NCBI GenBank assembly: GCA_963978905.1
Contig: OZ022259.1
Span: 13,144,001 to 13,208,000 of the forward strand
Length of the DNA stretch: 64,000 nucleotides
Direction of reading: 5' to 3'
DNA from: Trichostrongylus colubriformis
Lineage: Eukaryota > Nematoda > Chromadorea > Rhabditida > Trichostrongylidae
Part shown: one piece after another, positions 1-11,070 of the stretch
Numbering within the stretch: the first letter of the stretch is position 1
How the letters are laid out: every line of letters starts with the position of its first letter
Made by a program: the position numbers and the translations under genes
Notes under the pieces: generated by a model
What the model saw: only the letters and a program-made list of their open reading frames with translations
What the model was told of the DNA's origin: nothing
The model's database searches: none

Positions 1-26
1 CACAGACTGATGTTATAGCAACTAAG

Positions 27-508
27 AAACCACCTCCGATAACCAAGGAGGTATATTTGTTTCTATCTCATCTGTAGTGAAGCAATACTTTTGGAAAGAC
101 AGCCTTGCTCTTAAGGATCTGTTATGCGATGAACCGACATCGTCATATTGGCGCGGTATGGCCGAGAAGTTCGAGAAAGAAATCGATATTGAACTGGAAA
201 CCAGTTTCAATGTGAGCTCCAGTTATATTTTTTGTGAAAGCTCAGAGCTTCCATGAGTTCATCACGGTCTAACATTGTTCGCAAATGATCGTGAAATCCT
301 ATTTTAGAATGCATTCCGCTTTGGTTTTGTCATTGAAGATGTCTACTAATTATACTGCTTGCAGAAATCACTCGAATTAGATAAATCTTATGAAGAGCTG
401 GAAGATTCGAAAAATCGTCTGAAAGTACTAATGGACGTCATGAATGACGTCATAGACGATGACCAGAACGAGGAAACGAACGAAGAACATAAAGAGCAAA
501 ACGAATGA
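27..508 (+). CDS. gmn-1: Geminin-like protein, last two exons (5' end outside window)
   Basis: Two exons join in phase 0: about 27-211 (donor GTGAGC at 212) and 365-508 (acceptor TTGCAG, stop TGA 506-508). The first exon is open from about position 26; its acceptor is uncertain because the gene runs off the left edge. It encodes an acidic stretch, then PTSSYWRGMAEKFEKEI, then a long heptad-like coiled coil crossing the splice junction (LELDKSYEELEDSKNRLKVL), and ends in an Asp/Glu-rich tail. A Ser-Ser-Tyr-Trp motif directly before a coiled coil is the core of the geminin family (geminin, GEMC1, multicilin), where it dimerises and binds the licensing factor Cdt1 to block re-replication. The 3'UTR probably ends after the AATAAA at 878-883. 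The family call rests on this motif and layout only; another coiled-coil protein is possible. Confidence 0.6.
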
Positions 509-1337
509 ACTGCTGTGAAACTAGCTTCGAAGTAAGCATTTTATTAAGTCTTTACCTTTGCTTTAACTTGAATTTGCTATTTTCTCAACATGTGACCTTT
601 TTTCCTCATCCTTTTTTTAAGTTTGACATTATCTGCAATATGTCTGTGAATATTTTACTCTACCCAACTTTGTGTTTCTCCAATCGTTGTCGTTTACTTT
701 TTTTTTACCCTTTCAATTCAGTAGTTGGTGCGTTTGTAGGCACGCCACTTCCTTTGTTTGTATTAATGTTGGAGGGTATGCCTGTACGAATGTAGATCAG
801 GGAACAGTGGTCGAGAAAACGATTAAGGCATTCAAGACGCATTCGCGTCTTGACCGTTTATTTTCATTTTTTTGTGAAATAAAGTGTGCTGTTCTAAGAA
901 TGAGGTTTCATCTCCTTTCTTATTCACCTTGCGACATTAGCTCATTAGGGAACATACATATGTCCCCAGATTACACATACTGTACGTCAAATAGGAGACG
1001 TCTGAATAATTATGCGACTCATTACTTTATCAATTATTACTTTCTCAATAAATGGTCCACAGAAATTCCGTGCTCTGTCTTCTCCTTAAATGAGTGAAAC
1101 GCGATTTTATACTCCATGAAAAACGCAGAAAAATAAAGAATTCGCAATCACTTAAACGCAAAATAAAAAGAGCTGAAAACTGCGACCATTGAATTCATAC
1201 CTCACAACTACCCGATCTGTTTTCTGCGAAACGTGCTTCTCGGTTTCGTCACTTGCAAATCTGTCAGGCTTCGCTTGGTTTGCTAAATATGTTTTTCCCT
1301 ATGTATCTGCTAGACTGTCAGCAGTGAAAATCCTTAT

Positions 1338-1729
1338 TTAAAAGAATCATGCACGGAGAAATCAGCTTCTCTGCCCCGTGGTGAGTTTCAGGTGAAAAAG
1401 CGAAAATCCGGCCAAGGTACAGCTCCTTGAAGTGCTGGCCCAGGAGGCGAGGACCCAGATAAATGCTTGTTCCGTCGTCCGCCGCGGTCGAAAACGAAGA
1501 GTGGGACGGTCCACGTAACCTTCTGTTCCAACTACGCGTCTCCGACCGAGGCGGACGACGGGGAGGGTATAGTCTAAGGCCCCGCCCCCTCGGTCATCAG
1601 TTTGAGAAACTGTATCTTGGCCAGATTTTCACTTTCGCGTGAAACATTGCGTGCGGAACTTATCAAGCAAATACAACATAAATATCTGGGTAACAGAGAA
1701 CCTCATTTTTTCGTGCACGATTCCTTTGA
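1338..1729. mobile_element. Foldback MITE, family A, copy 1
   Basis: One of four related copies (others at 9022-9451, ~21100-21505 and a half copy at ~41161-41340). The whole element is one imperfect inverted repeat: both halves carry versions of GTTACCCATATxTTTATGTTG, CACGCGAAAA and CTGAGATxCAGCxCC around a GC-rich centre. No transposase is encoded. This copy is the most diverged of the three full ones. Confidence 0.7.
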
Positions 1730-1739
1730 TCGTCATTTT

Positions 1740-2735
1740 ATCTGATCACCGTCTGCAACCGATGGAGTGCTGTGTCGTACCACAGATTTCAAGGCCTGAC
1801 GCGATGCAACCAGGACGAGTTTTTGAGGTGCGTGTCAACAATGCAGCCAGTAGTAGTTGCCAAACCATCAATAAATCGAGACTCTCCTTACTGTTTTGAC
1901 TTTGCCTACCTCTGACTCTCAAGCTACAAGTACTGAAATCTGCTCTGAAGGGGATCAGACGTGAGTTACGTGATCCATACGTATTAAACTCGCTCTCTTA
2001 CTGGGGCACCGCTTCGCTCCTATAGACCTGTGACACCACCTTTCATTCCGCATTCTTTTGAAGGGAGTTGATTTGAAAGGGTCGTTTTTCCTTCATTTTG
2101 CTTTCTCGCATAAAAATACAAATAATGTCCGCTCGGGGAAGGGGGGTGTGAGAGGGGGGTCGAAGGAGAGTGGGACAGCGAAATAAGTATCCGTAGAGCA
2201 TTCCTCCATGCTCAACAGGGCGATCATTGATGGGTAATTTAGTGTCTGAGTAGGCAAGGAGGATGGGCGAGTGCACTCCAGGTCAATCAGCAAAGATGTG
2301 TAGGATCCACGAAGAAACATAGAAGGCGCAAAGGCTTGCGAACTTCGCTATCAACTTTTTCATGCGTGAATGTAGATCCACTTAGCTTGCAGCTCTTAAA
2401 GGGTACAGGGCTTCCAGATCTGAAGCGTAAAAGGTGGTCTCAGAAATTTCTTGGGTAGACTGGCAGAGATTAATCGACCTTCCCGGTGTCGCTTGTTATG
2501 GAGGATCCAGGAGTAGCCGTATAAATCAGGGCATCGAAGACCAGAGAGGGTTTTCAGTAGCAGCCCGCCCCACACTTTGACCCACGGCTCCTAGAGCTTC
2601 TTATCGCGTTTATGTTTATTATGTTGCTACGGCAAACGTGGAAAACTGTTTGTCAATCGTTATCTAATTGAGACTAACATGACTGCTGTATCGATGCTTC
2701 TAATCTCGCAGTAACCGCGAGGTACCTTGCACTTC
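1740..2735. other. Intergenic, no supported feature
   Basis: Short open frames occur on both strands, but none has a splice context, family motif or codon pattern that I trust. I see no repeat shared with the rest of the window. Confidence 0.4.
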
Positions 2736-2989
2736 TACAGTCAGTACCAAAAGTATGTGGACACCTCAAATTTTGGTCCCACAAAAACACCGTTCAATTT
2801 CGCAACACGCGGTTTTCATTATTCGATTCCCTGCATGCGATGTCTTTGGTATACTTTACCTGAGAGAGTTTTGTGGACGATTTTACAATGTTTTATTATT
2901 TAGAACGATTATTTTTGTACCAAAAGTAGGTGGACACTTAATAAAAAACAAGCGCATAGCCGGATTCAAAAAACAGTGGGTCCCCCGAG

Positions 2990-3460
2990 GGGGTCAAATT
3001 AGCTCGAACAAGTTGTTCGGCATGCACTGAACCGGGTTTAGCATACTTGCTTCATCGATTATGTCCCAGGCAATCGGAACCGCCTCCATCAGCTCACTGA
3101 CGGTACAGCATTGCGTGTTGTTTCAAAGGAATCGCTGTACAACAGCTCCCCATGGGTTTTCAGGTGCACTGTAGTCAGTAAACACGCTGGCTAATCCATC
3201 GCCTTGACTTCATTGCATTCGATTCATGCTTTGGATAAATGTGAGACGTGGACGCCTGCACTGTCCTGCTAGAAGATGTGGGTCCGGCGCCACGTGCCTT
3301 TCAGAAATGGTGGCAAATGGTAGTAAAGCACTCCCCGCTACTCTCAAGGGTCTACGCGGCACGAAGCGAGTGCAAGCTGCAACCTTCCGTTGCCTGCAAA
3401 GCCAGGCCAAACCACTTGCGATATCCCTGCCAAATACAAAGAGCGGCCATATCGTAGGTA
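2990..3460 (-). pseudogene. Tc1-like transposase 3' half, left arm
   Basis: Read on the minus strand, several frames together give the C-terminal half of a Tc1-family DDE transposase: a GTWRRTHIF segment, the second catalytic Asp context QDSAG, a WPAC/APENPWGAVVQ-like block around the final acidic residue, and the ending WD-I-EA-SM-N-V-SMPN-LFELI. In-frame stops and frameshifts break it. The DNA-binding domain and first catalytic Asp are absent. The right arm is its mirror copy. Confidence 0.7.
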
Positions 3461-3589
3461 CTTCCATTAGCGACGAAATCTATCTGACTAGTCAAGATTG
3501 AAATTCTTGTTTTATTGAAGATCACCACAGAAGATAACGTGCTAAAAGAGCGCTTGCTCCAAACCTAGAAATTGTTCCAAAGCCCGTAC

Positions 3590-4018
3590 CTTGAGAAACT
3601 GCGAAAGTGGATCGTTGATGGTACGCGGTGGCTTCGCAGGCAACGGAAGGTTACAGCTTGCACTCCCTTCGTGCCGTAGACCCTTAAGAGTATCGGGGAG
3701 AGCTTTACTACCATTTGCCACCATTTCTGAAAGGCACGCGGCGCCGGACCCACATCTTCTAGCAGGACAATGCAGGCGTCCACGTCTCACACTTATCCAA
3801 GGCATGACTCGAATGCAATGAAGTCAAGGCGATGGATTAGCCAGCCTGTCTTCTGACTGCAATGCACCTGAAACCCCGTGGGGAGCTGTTGTTCAGCGAT
3901 TCAATGCTGTACCGTCAATGAACTGATGGAGGCGGTTCCGATTGCCTGGGACTCCATCGATAAAGCAAGTATGCAAAACCTGGTTCAGAGCATGCCGAAC
4001 AAATTGTTCAAGCTAATT
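3590..4018 (+). pseudogene. Tc1-like transposase 3' half, right arm
   Basis: This is the mirror copy of the left-arm pseudogene. In order it shows LYYHLPPFLKGTWRRTHIF, a stop where Gln is usual, QDNAG, and a frameshifted WPAC...APE...PWGAVVQ region. It ends VNELMEAVPIAWDSID followed by SMPNKLFKLI and a stop near 4018. A C-terminal AWDSI...SMP..L...I block is typical of Tc1 transposases. It retains the context of the last two acidic catalytic positions but has no N-terminal half. Confidence 0.7.
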
Positions 4019-4359
4019 TGACCCCTCGGGGAACCCACTGTTTTTTAATTCCGGCTATGCGCTTGTTTTTATTAAGTGTCCTCATACTTTTGGTACAAAG
4101 AAATCTTTCTAAATGATAAAAAATGTAAAATCGTCCACAAAACTCTCTCAGGTAAAGTATACCAAGGACATCGCATGCAGGGAATCGAATAGTGAAAACT
4201 GCGTGTTGCGAAATTGAACCGTGTTTTTGTGGGACCAAAATTTGAGGTGTCCGCATACTTTTGGTACGGACTGTACCTTGGTCAAATGCCGTGCCGTGCA
4301 ACACTTCCTTGATGATTAATTGACGAGGGTGCGCATAGAGAGTCGAACTAAAGTATGAA

Positions 4360-4680
4360 GTATGCTGAGTTATGAGCAGAAGGTTCGGTGTCGGACAGGA
4401 CTCGCACCTGCACTTCATGCTTTTCGGACATATGTGCTAATCCATTACACTACCGACATCCCTTTCACCTCAACTCGGCTTCTGAATGGTATATTCACCA
4501 TAGCTTATCAACACTCACACGTATAACGTGTTGAGCCGGTTGGCCGGTATCGGCGACCGAGAAGGTGAAAGCTTGAGTAGATACTGATTTTGAAATTTTT
4601 GTTTTTGATAGCTCCTGATTATCGCCACAGTCCGAGATGCTAAGATCACTACAAGGATGCTGAGTTGTGAGTTAAAAATC
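4360..4680. repeat. Rearranged copy of the tRNA-like repeat (family T)
   Basis: It contains the tRNA-like block, the linker with CACCATAGCTTATCAxCACTC and CACGTATAACGTGTTGAGCCGGTTGGCC, and the end module GCTGxTTATCGCC...ACTACAAGGATGCTGAGTT. These are shared with the copies at 10942-11537, 24766-24910 and 34326-34643. No clear target-site duplication is visible here, so it is probably rearranged or old. Confidence 0.6.
4388..4458 (-). tRNA. tRNA-like module in repeat family T (pseudo-tRNA)
   Basis: On the minus strand, GTGTCGG at the 5' end pairs with CCGACAC-like sequence at the 3' end. Between them lie a box-A-like TAGTGTAATGG, a possible anticodon stem and a box-B-like GGTGCGAGTCC. The fold looks tRNA-shaped, but the module lies inside a repeat and has a mismatched acceptor stem, so I read it as a tRNA-derived or tRNA-mimicking part of a mobile repeat, not a functional tRNA gene. 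Confidence 0.45.
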
Positions 4681-4689
4681 AAGAATATC

Positions 4690-6078
4690 GAAATTGTTTC
4701 AGTTCATTCGCCGTTCATGAGCAATCAGCTGGCAACCGGAAAAACTCGGTATCTTGTGCAATCTTGTGTATTGTGGACAGCAGTAGCTTTATAGGGATAA
4801 AGGCGGCTTTGGGAGTGGGCCGAGCCTCACCTTCACCCGAGCAACTCATCTCTAAGCAGCGCTATGAGATACAGTCAAACATGGCTCAGCGGCCTTCTAA
4901 TTCGAGTTCACCATGGATTATCTCTTTCGAATTTGCCATTTCATTGCAGAGAACATAATGTAACTGGCTGTGATTCCGCTCATTACCCCCCGCATCTTGA
5001 ACTCAATCTAGATTGCGCGCAAGCTGTGTTCGTTCTTTCGTCTCCACCACCTTCAAGTGCCTTCATCACTCCCTTGTCTCAGGCACTTATGTAGATGTCC
5101 TAAGCCTACCAACGGATGGACCTTCTTCCTTCTGAAGTTCGTTGTGGAATGTGCTTTCGAAGACACATTCCAAGATTTTGCGATATTGCAACTCCTTTGG
5201 TGACCAGATAGTGCAGAGCCAAAGAAGCTTCAGTGACCCCACCATGCGACGCTGGCCCGGCCATCCTAGACGACTTTCTTGGCATCGAAGTGGTAACGGT
5301 GGTAACGGCGTGGTAAAGTAGGCTTACGATTTATGACATAAAACAAGGAAGAGATTCCAGGAGTGAAACATGGGGGAACAGTTGGTATAGCAAAGTATCT
5401 CAGAATGTCAACAAACAGGAACAGAGTCAAAGCTCACTTTCACGTCGTAATTTCGCATTAGGCCAGATACCAGGATGCTTAAATGCTGCCATTTTTAGGA
5501 GCTTCTTTCGGATTTTCCTTTATTGGTGTACTCCCCAACACCTCATACGTTACTATTCAGCGCGTCAACGCACTCAAAGTAATTTTGGAATGTTCTCTAA
5601 GGTTATTTGACCTAAACCACTCTCCTACTCTCACTTTCTTTTTCTGTCGCTTCATGAATCATGAAGTCCACTTCGAGCGGTTGGTGAAAAAGAATGCGAT
5701 ACCGCGGAGAAGTTGCACTTCTCTCAGCGTAACCTTCCTATGCGATCCACCACGTTTACTATAATAACCCACACCGGCGGCGTGAACCCTTAGTTCACGT
5801 CGGCTCATCGTCCTGCCGCCTAGCTATGTCCACACACATGGCACAAGATACGAGATAACAGGTTAGCATCTTCAAGGTATCTCACCCAGTGGAGTTGAGA
5901 ATACAGAGGATTTTGATTCAGCCTCCTCCCTTATGTGGTACGTTTTATTTCAAACCAGCTAGTTAGTTTCAAGAGATTCTTTTAAATATTTATTATTTTA
6001 CAACAAATAGTTCGTCATGGAATGCCTTCAATTATGAAGAAGTTAGCTAACAGGAATAGTCTTCATAGGTCTCAATTC
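4690..6078. other. Intergenic, no supported feature
   Basis: Open frames at 4764-5094 (+) and 5483-5764 (+) have no recognisable domain and no good splice signals that extend them. I see no repeat shared with other parts of the window. Confidence 0.35.
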
Positions 6079-6080
6079 TA

Positions 6081-7596
6081 CAGTGCTCTGCAAAATGATA
6101 CAGCCACCTATAAATTGTCCAAAAACTCTTCAAAAAAAGTCTCTAAGTAACAGATGTAGCCAGTGTGGATGCGCATTCGCGCATCAACATCAAATCGTAG
6201 TTGGAAAACACAAGAAAATTTTCTCTTCATTTGTTTTGAAAATGTCGCTCTTCCTGTTCTGCAAAATGATACAGCCACTGAACAGATTGAAGTATCGAAT
6301 AAAAAGAAAACAACAAAAAGGAGACAAATGCTAATTTTACAAGCAGCTGGACCTCCTTCATTTTTAATATCCAAAAATTTTGACTATCTAGGCCCATATG
6401 ACTTTTTTCAGAATGTTTTTAGTCCACTTGGTGCCATTATTCGATGAGGGCCTGTTTAAACTCTCTAACTCCTTCGAAATGGCTTCTCTCCATTAAACTG
6501 CTTTTCAGCATAATTCTCCATCTGATAAAGGTCGGGTCCGCTCGTTGTCCAGGTCGAAGTGCTCCGGTTGACAGAAAATGGCCCATTAACTTGCACAAAA
6601 ACAAGGTTTCGGTGTAGATTTCAACAAGCACGAGAAAGAATGGTACAAAGCGTGAAGTTCCGGTGATCGGATGACTTATGCTTCCGAGAACGAAACTAAA
6701 ATCCCGAAGATTTCTGGTTTCCACGCCATGACACCTCCTCCTTTGAAGATCTTTTCGAATACCAAAGTCAGTCCCTCATGCTATGGTGACGGTAGTCGCC
6801 CGGGCGGTCATATCTGAGTTTTTTGTCATAAGGAAGGACATCATGGAGAAAAAACAGTAAGGGAAAGGTGTGCGAACTTTTAAACGTATCAAACACCTCA
6901 ATCCGATCTGCTTCCATCCATCTCATGGCGAAACCAACTCTGCCTTCGCGATATTCTGGAGTTCTAAACACTGCCCTTCTCAATTCTTGCCTAGAAATAG
7001 ATTTGCACTTCTTCAGGATCCTATACACGCCTTTGTTGACATCTTAAGCTCCAGCGACGATCTTGTTCCGGAGCATGACCTAGGAAAACTTGGCTCATCT
7101 TTTGAAATGCTGTCTTGTCTCTATTTAAAGGCGTAGTAGGACCTTCAGTTGTCCCTTTGGTTTCATACCCTGCAGAATCTTAGTTGGAATTATTGAGGAG
7201 TGCGCAAAGCCGTCTCCATTTTCGCGCGATCTGACAATTGGACGTCTGCAGGTCTTATTTTGAGGTGATTTAATCTTTCTTTAGGTCTGATAACAGTTTC
7301 CTTCTTGTCATTACCTGAAAATGATGAACCAACAGAAACAATACAGCTTCAGCAAGTTGAGGTCAAAAGCGACGAGAAAATCCAAAGTGGCTGTATCATT
7401 TTGCAGAATGGGAAAAGCGGCATTTCCAAAACAAATGTGAGAAAATTTTTCTGTGTATTCCAGCTACAGTTTGATGTTGATGCGCGAATGCGCCCACACT
7501 GGCTACATCTTTTACTTAGAGACTTTTTTTTGAATCACTCTGCAAACAGAGTTTTTAAACAATTTATAGGTGGCTGTATCATTTTGCAGAGCACTG
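6081..7596 (-). mobile_element. Tc1-like transposon with long terminal inverted repeats
   Basis: The ends are CAGTGCTCTGCAAAATGATA and its complement, each next to a TA (6079-6080, 7597-7598). The terminal repeats are unusually long: 6081-~6290 and ~7385-7596 align as inverted copies with some divergence, and each has a second CTGCAAAATGATACAGCCAC motif at its inner edge. The ~1.1-kb interior holds a decayed minus-strand transposase, so the element is inactive. Confidence 0.75.
6430..7030 (-). pseudogene. Tc1-like transposase, decayed
   Basis: Read on the minus strand, frame A gives RQELRRAVFRTPEYREGRVG followed by FAMRWM, matching the middle of Tc1 transposases (R-L-KR...R-FA). After a frameshift, FSFVLGSISHPITGTSRFVP resembles the VWGxIS...G...FVP block. 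A second shift gives WTTSGPDLYQMENY, the WPxxSPDLNPxEN motif near the last catalytic acid. The QDNAPxH region between them appears deleted. The surrounding inverted repeats define the element. Confidence 0.6.
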
Positions 7597-7882
7597 TATA
7601 TATGCGTTTCGAATTCGCCAAAAAAGGAATCATCCGATGCACAAATATGAGTAGAGCTTGGAATCTCGAAAAAATTCAAGTGAAACAACTGCGATTACCA
7701 CAGTGTGCACTTTTACATGACATATGCAATATAATTACAATAAATATAGTAATAACATTTATAATAAATTAATAATATATAATATAATTATAATACAATG
7801 CTTAAGAATACAGACTCAGTCGTACAAATGCTGTATCGATGAGATCATGTCGAAAATCTATCAAGACTCCCAAGGGAGTCCG

Positions 7883-8879
7883 TTACGGCATGTTCAAAGA
7901 GCCGAATTCGTGGTGAAAATGCTTGCCATCATTCGGATTCGTTTCTTCGAGTGCAGTCTCGGTGGGGATAATGCGCTCTTTCTCGACACCCTCCTGATTC
8001 GGCAGCTCTTTTTGTTCTGCAAGTGAATTGCTGTCACTGAGTCAATATTATTTTTTTGAATTCCATGTTAAGGAGTAAGGACTGAATATTAATATTAATA
8101 TTAACATCTTTCAAACTTCTATAATTCCCTGTTGGAAAAGATCAAGTATGCGTGATATCGCCCCTTAAGACGTGGGAAACTCAATTTCAATCATGACAGG
8201 TACCTTCATGAAAAGGAACGGCAGCAAAATCTATCCCAATTTCCTCGTCTACCACGACTCCGGTAGAGGAAGTATCTGGGATCAATTCTCGTCTGCGGGA
8301 ACCATGCAGCACACAAACACGAAATCAGGTTCTTTGTATGACTACACTGTAATGCCGCAGAGATGGCTTGAATACTCTGAACCCACGAGTCAAGCAGGGT
8401 GCTCATGTTAAGCGCGTTCATACTTGGCGGTGCCGGCGGCAGGGCTTAGCTGCCCGTGTATCTTTGCGTCTCTGCCTGTGCCACCCTGTCTCGTTGCCTG
8501 CGTCGTCTCTCCATCTCTCCCATACTCTGCCTCCCCACCTGTGCCGCCACGCCCTGCTGGCGCAAAGCATGAACACGGCCCAGTGACAGCGTCAAGAAGG
8601 ACATCGGGTGCTGCCTGCCTACAGCCAGCCAATCTTTTTTTTGAAGTAAAGGTTCCCGTGTCGACTGAACCACATTTTCACACTCCTCGTCCACTTAGCG
8701 CCGAAATTTAATGTCGAAAACTTCATATTGATTTAGAAATAGAAATCATGTTAGGCTCCTGGCTCTTGCTGCTCACCTGTACTAGGAGTAGAGAAGCTGA
8801 GCTTTCTCGGTGCCATTAAGATAAAGTCTTTGGCATACTGCCAAGAGCTTTTTCTTTGTGCGGGAGCTTCCGTAGACAT
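7883..8879 (-). CDS. Small gene of unknown function, paralogue A
   Basis: Gene model from splice sites and comparison with paralogue B. Exon 1 is 8777-8879 (ATG 8879-8877; MSTEAPAQRKSSWQYAKDF..., donor GTGAGC, phase 1). A likely second exon starts near 8700 (VDEECENVVQSTREPLLQKK). A later exon is 8204-8292 (...SSTGVVVDEEIGIDFAAVPF, donor GTACCT, phase 1). The last exon is 7883-8016 (acceptor TTGCAG, acidic, ending EFGSLNMP and stop TAA). The phase-1 junction between the last two exons makes a Glu codon. The start Met and the final EFGSLNMP are both conserved in paralogue B, which argues that these reading frames are real. No known domain is recognised. A family-B MITE sits between the middle exons. 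How exon 2 connects to the next exon is unresolved. Confidence 0.55.
8411..8580. mobile_element. MITE family B, copy 1
   Basis: Ends are GCGTTCATACTTxGCG and its complement (GCGCAAAGCATGAACACG). The interior is rich in CTGCGTCTC, TGTGCCACCCTGTCTC and GTTGCCTGCGTCGTC, shared with 19267-19417 and 29781-29952. It lies in an intron of paralogue A and has no counterpart at that point in paralogue B. Confidence 0.7.
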
Positions 8880-9021
8880 CAGTTAATATGTAAGCGTATA
8901 ACTTCTGAAATGAAGAATTGAATCACATTAAGCGTAGCTCATTTACCAGGAAAAAGAACGAATTGTATGATTAAGTGAATGTCATTGATAAGATGAGCAG
9001 CATAAAATAACTGCAGGGTCT

Positions 9022-9451
9022 TTAAAGGGATCGTCCATGAAAAAATGACTTTTTGTGTTACCCATATGTTTATGTTGTGTTTGCCTAATATGGGCCGCAT
9101 TCAAAATTTCACGCGAAAAATGTTAGGCTGGCTGAGATGCAGCACCACAAAGTACGTCCGGGTGGGCGGGGCATCCGAGCAAATATCTCGTTCCGTCGTC
9201 CGCCATGGTCGGAGACGTATTGTAGGCAGAAAGTTACGTAAGCAGTCCCACCCTCCGTTTCTAACGGCGCGGACGACGGGACGAGGCTTTTAGTCGGAGG
9301 CCCCGCCCACCCGAACATACTTTGTGGTGCTGTATCTCAGCCAGATTCCCATTTTTTCTCGTGAAACTTGGCATGAAGCACACATTAGGCAAATACTACG
9401 TAAACATATGGGTAGCACAGAAACTCATTTTTCCGTGGACGATTCCTTTAA
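9022..9451. mobile_element. Foldback MITE, family A, copy 2
   Basis: This is the best-preserved copy. The two halves form an inverted repeat over ~130 bp or more per arm, from AAAGGGATCGTCCATG to CGTGGACGATTCCTTT, with TTAA at both outer edges (9022-9025 and 9448-9451). It lies about 150 bp upstream of paralogue A's first exon, within the duplicated segment but absent at that position in unit B. Confidence 0.75.
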
Positions 9452-10039
9452 GCTCTCAAGAGCTAAGGAACGTTTTGTAGAGCGCAATGGGGTGCATGGA
9501 AGAGCTGTGTTGCTCTCTTATTTGAATTAGACGGCCTCGGTTAAGGAACAGTTGGGTGCATGACACACGGACACCCAGGTAAGCGGGCTATCTATCCACA
9601 TACAAATTCTGCTCCCATTATAAATTTTTAATTTATTATTTCTTTATTCAATACCAAATAATTTCTGATATGATAACTATCACTGTCTACAATGCTAAGC
9701 CATTTGCTTGGCAGGAGAGAGGGGGGGGGTGGGGCGCTCTGCCTCAAGGAAAAACGAGGTGCTCGGCCTCGAAGAAAAATTCGCAGAGTGCTATATTTTG
9801 TGGACCAGTTCACCAAAAGTGATCGGTAGACCAACTACGGTCGATGAGGTTTACTGATAACGAAAGTGATCGGACATTTTAAGAATTGGAAGTGGAAAGG
9901 CACGCCAAGAGCTCGCAGGTGCGAGTGCACTGCACAGTTTCATCGGCTCGCTTTTATGCCAGTCTGAGGAGTGTTTACCTGATTTTTTGACCAATGGCGT
10001 TCCGATTAAGATGTTGCTTATTACTAATAAGTGAGATAG

Positions 10040-10925
10040 AGAATGTCACGAGGAGGAAGAACGCTCATGGGACAATGTTTTGGGTTACACTGCAAAGAAC
10101 AAACACATGATAAATCAACAGTATCTTTCAAAGGCCCCCATAGTACTACCACTACATACTGAGGTTCGAACCACCAAGGGAACCTGAGGGCATGCGACCC
10201 TATCGTGCACTGGTGTGTACCGCCATATTTGAATGATTCAAGGCTGCCATCATACCAGTCAGCAGTTCTAAAACATGACACGTTCTGTACTTTCCACCGT
10301 TCTTCGATTTTTTAGTGATAATTCCGTAATAAACGAAAGTGCATGCTACTATTTACGAGTCACGTTCTTTTATCATTGAATCCTTTATCACTAACTTTAT
10401 GATGAACAAAGTTTTTTTTTGATTTTGTCAACATTGACGTACACCTCACCCACACAATAACAAAATCGAGACGGCGAAATATAGTTGAAGAAATATTTAC
10501 TTCAAATGATAACTTACTCATGTTAGAAACAAGACTGTGTGATGTCACAAGAACTATATGAGTATGTGGGTGACCCCACTCATCCGCGTTTTCGATAAAA
10601 ACCTTCACTTCTTCTTTTTTCAAGCGACTTCAAGCATAAGTAGTGGTGAAGTAGGGGTTGCGTGCCACTGTGGCAGAGAAATCACGTGGCCCCGTGTGAC
10701 GCATGGCGCAATCCCTGCGAGTAGACAAGACGCACGTTGATTGGTCTTAAAAATAAGGCGATTATCTTGCCCTACACTTGCATAACCCGAATAAGACATT
10801 TTATGGAGCAGTTGTATGAAGATCAACTATTAGATCGTTGCAAAATAATTTGCTGTTTCGGAGTATGTTTGAATAAAAGCTGCTATTGGTCGTAAACTAC
10901 GATCACAAACCTGTCTTGACAGACT
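10040..10925. other. Intergenic, no supported gene
   Basis: Minus-strand open frames at 10024-10281 and 10360-10623 look mildly protein-like, but I cannot place them in a spliced gene or a known family. I see no repeats shared with other regions. Confidence 0.3.
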
Positions 10926-11070
10926 ATACTCTGCCTTGTGATTTTGATATTTTTGATTTTTTTTTGATAAGTGCTGTTTATCGCCGTAGCTCGCGATGCG
11001 AAAGTTACTACATACAAGGATGCTGACTTATGGGCAAGTCAAAACTAGGAGAGCTGTGCAATCGCAAGGT

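Larger units (their letters stand above)
2738..4273. mobile_element. Head-to-head dimer of Tc1-like elements
   Basis: The outer ends are CAGTCAGTACCAAAAGTA and its complement, with a TA on each side (2736-2737 and 4274-4275), as for Tc1/mariner insertions. The two ~700-bp arms are diverged inverted copies of one sequence around a ~150-bp spacer at ~3450-3600. Each arm holds the second half of a Tc1-type transposase reading outward towards its end. The first halves of both genes are missing, so the unit cannot make a complete enzyme. Confidence 0.8.
7600..10030. repeat. Segmental duplication, unit A
   Basis: This matches 20095-23215 in the same orientation through several colinear blocks: around the last exon (7850-8040 vs 20260-20460), the next exon (8205-8405 vs 20645-20815), the first exon (8770-9000 vs 22040-22340), the upstream block (9460-9590 vs 22380-22740) and a distal block (9880-10020 vs 23095-23215). 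The blocks are separated by different MITE insertions, so the duplication predates them. Confidence 0.75.

Noticed and set aside
7305..7772. 155-aa plus-strand frame
   Set aside because: It crosses the long terminal repeat of the Tc1-like element and a simple-repeat stretch, with no domain or splice support.
10024..10623. Two minus-strand frames that look mildly protein-like
   Set aside because: No matching splice sites, no domain, and part of the region lies in the duplicated segment without conserved frame in the second copy.
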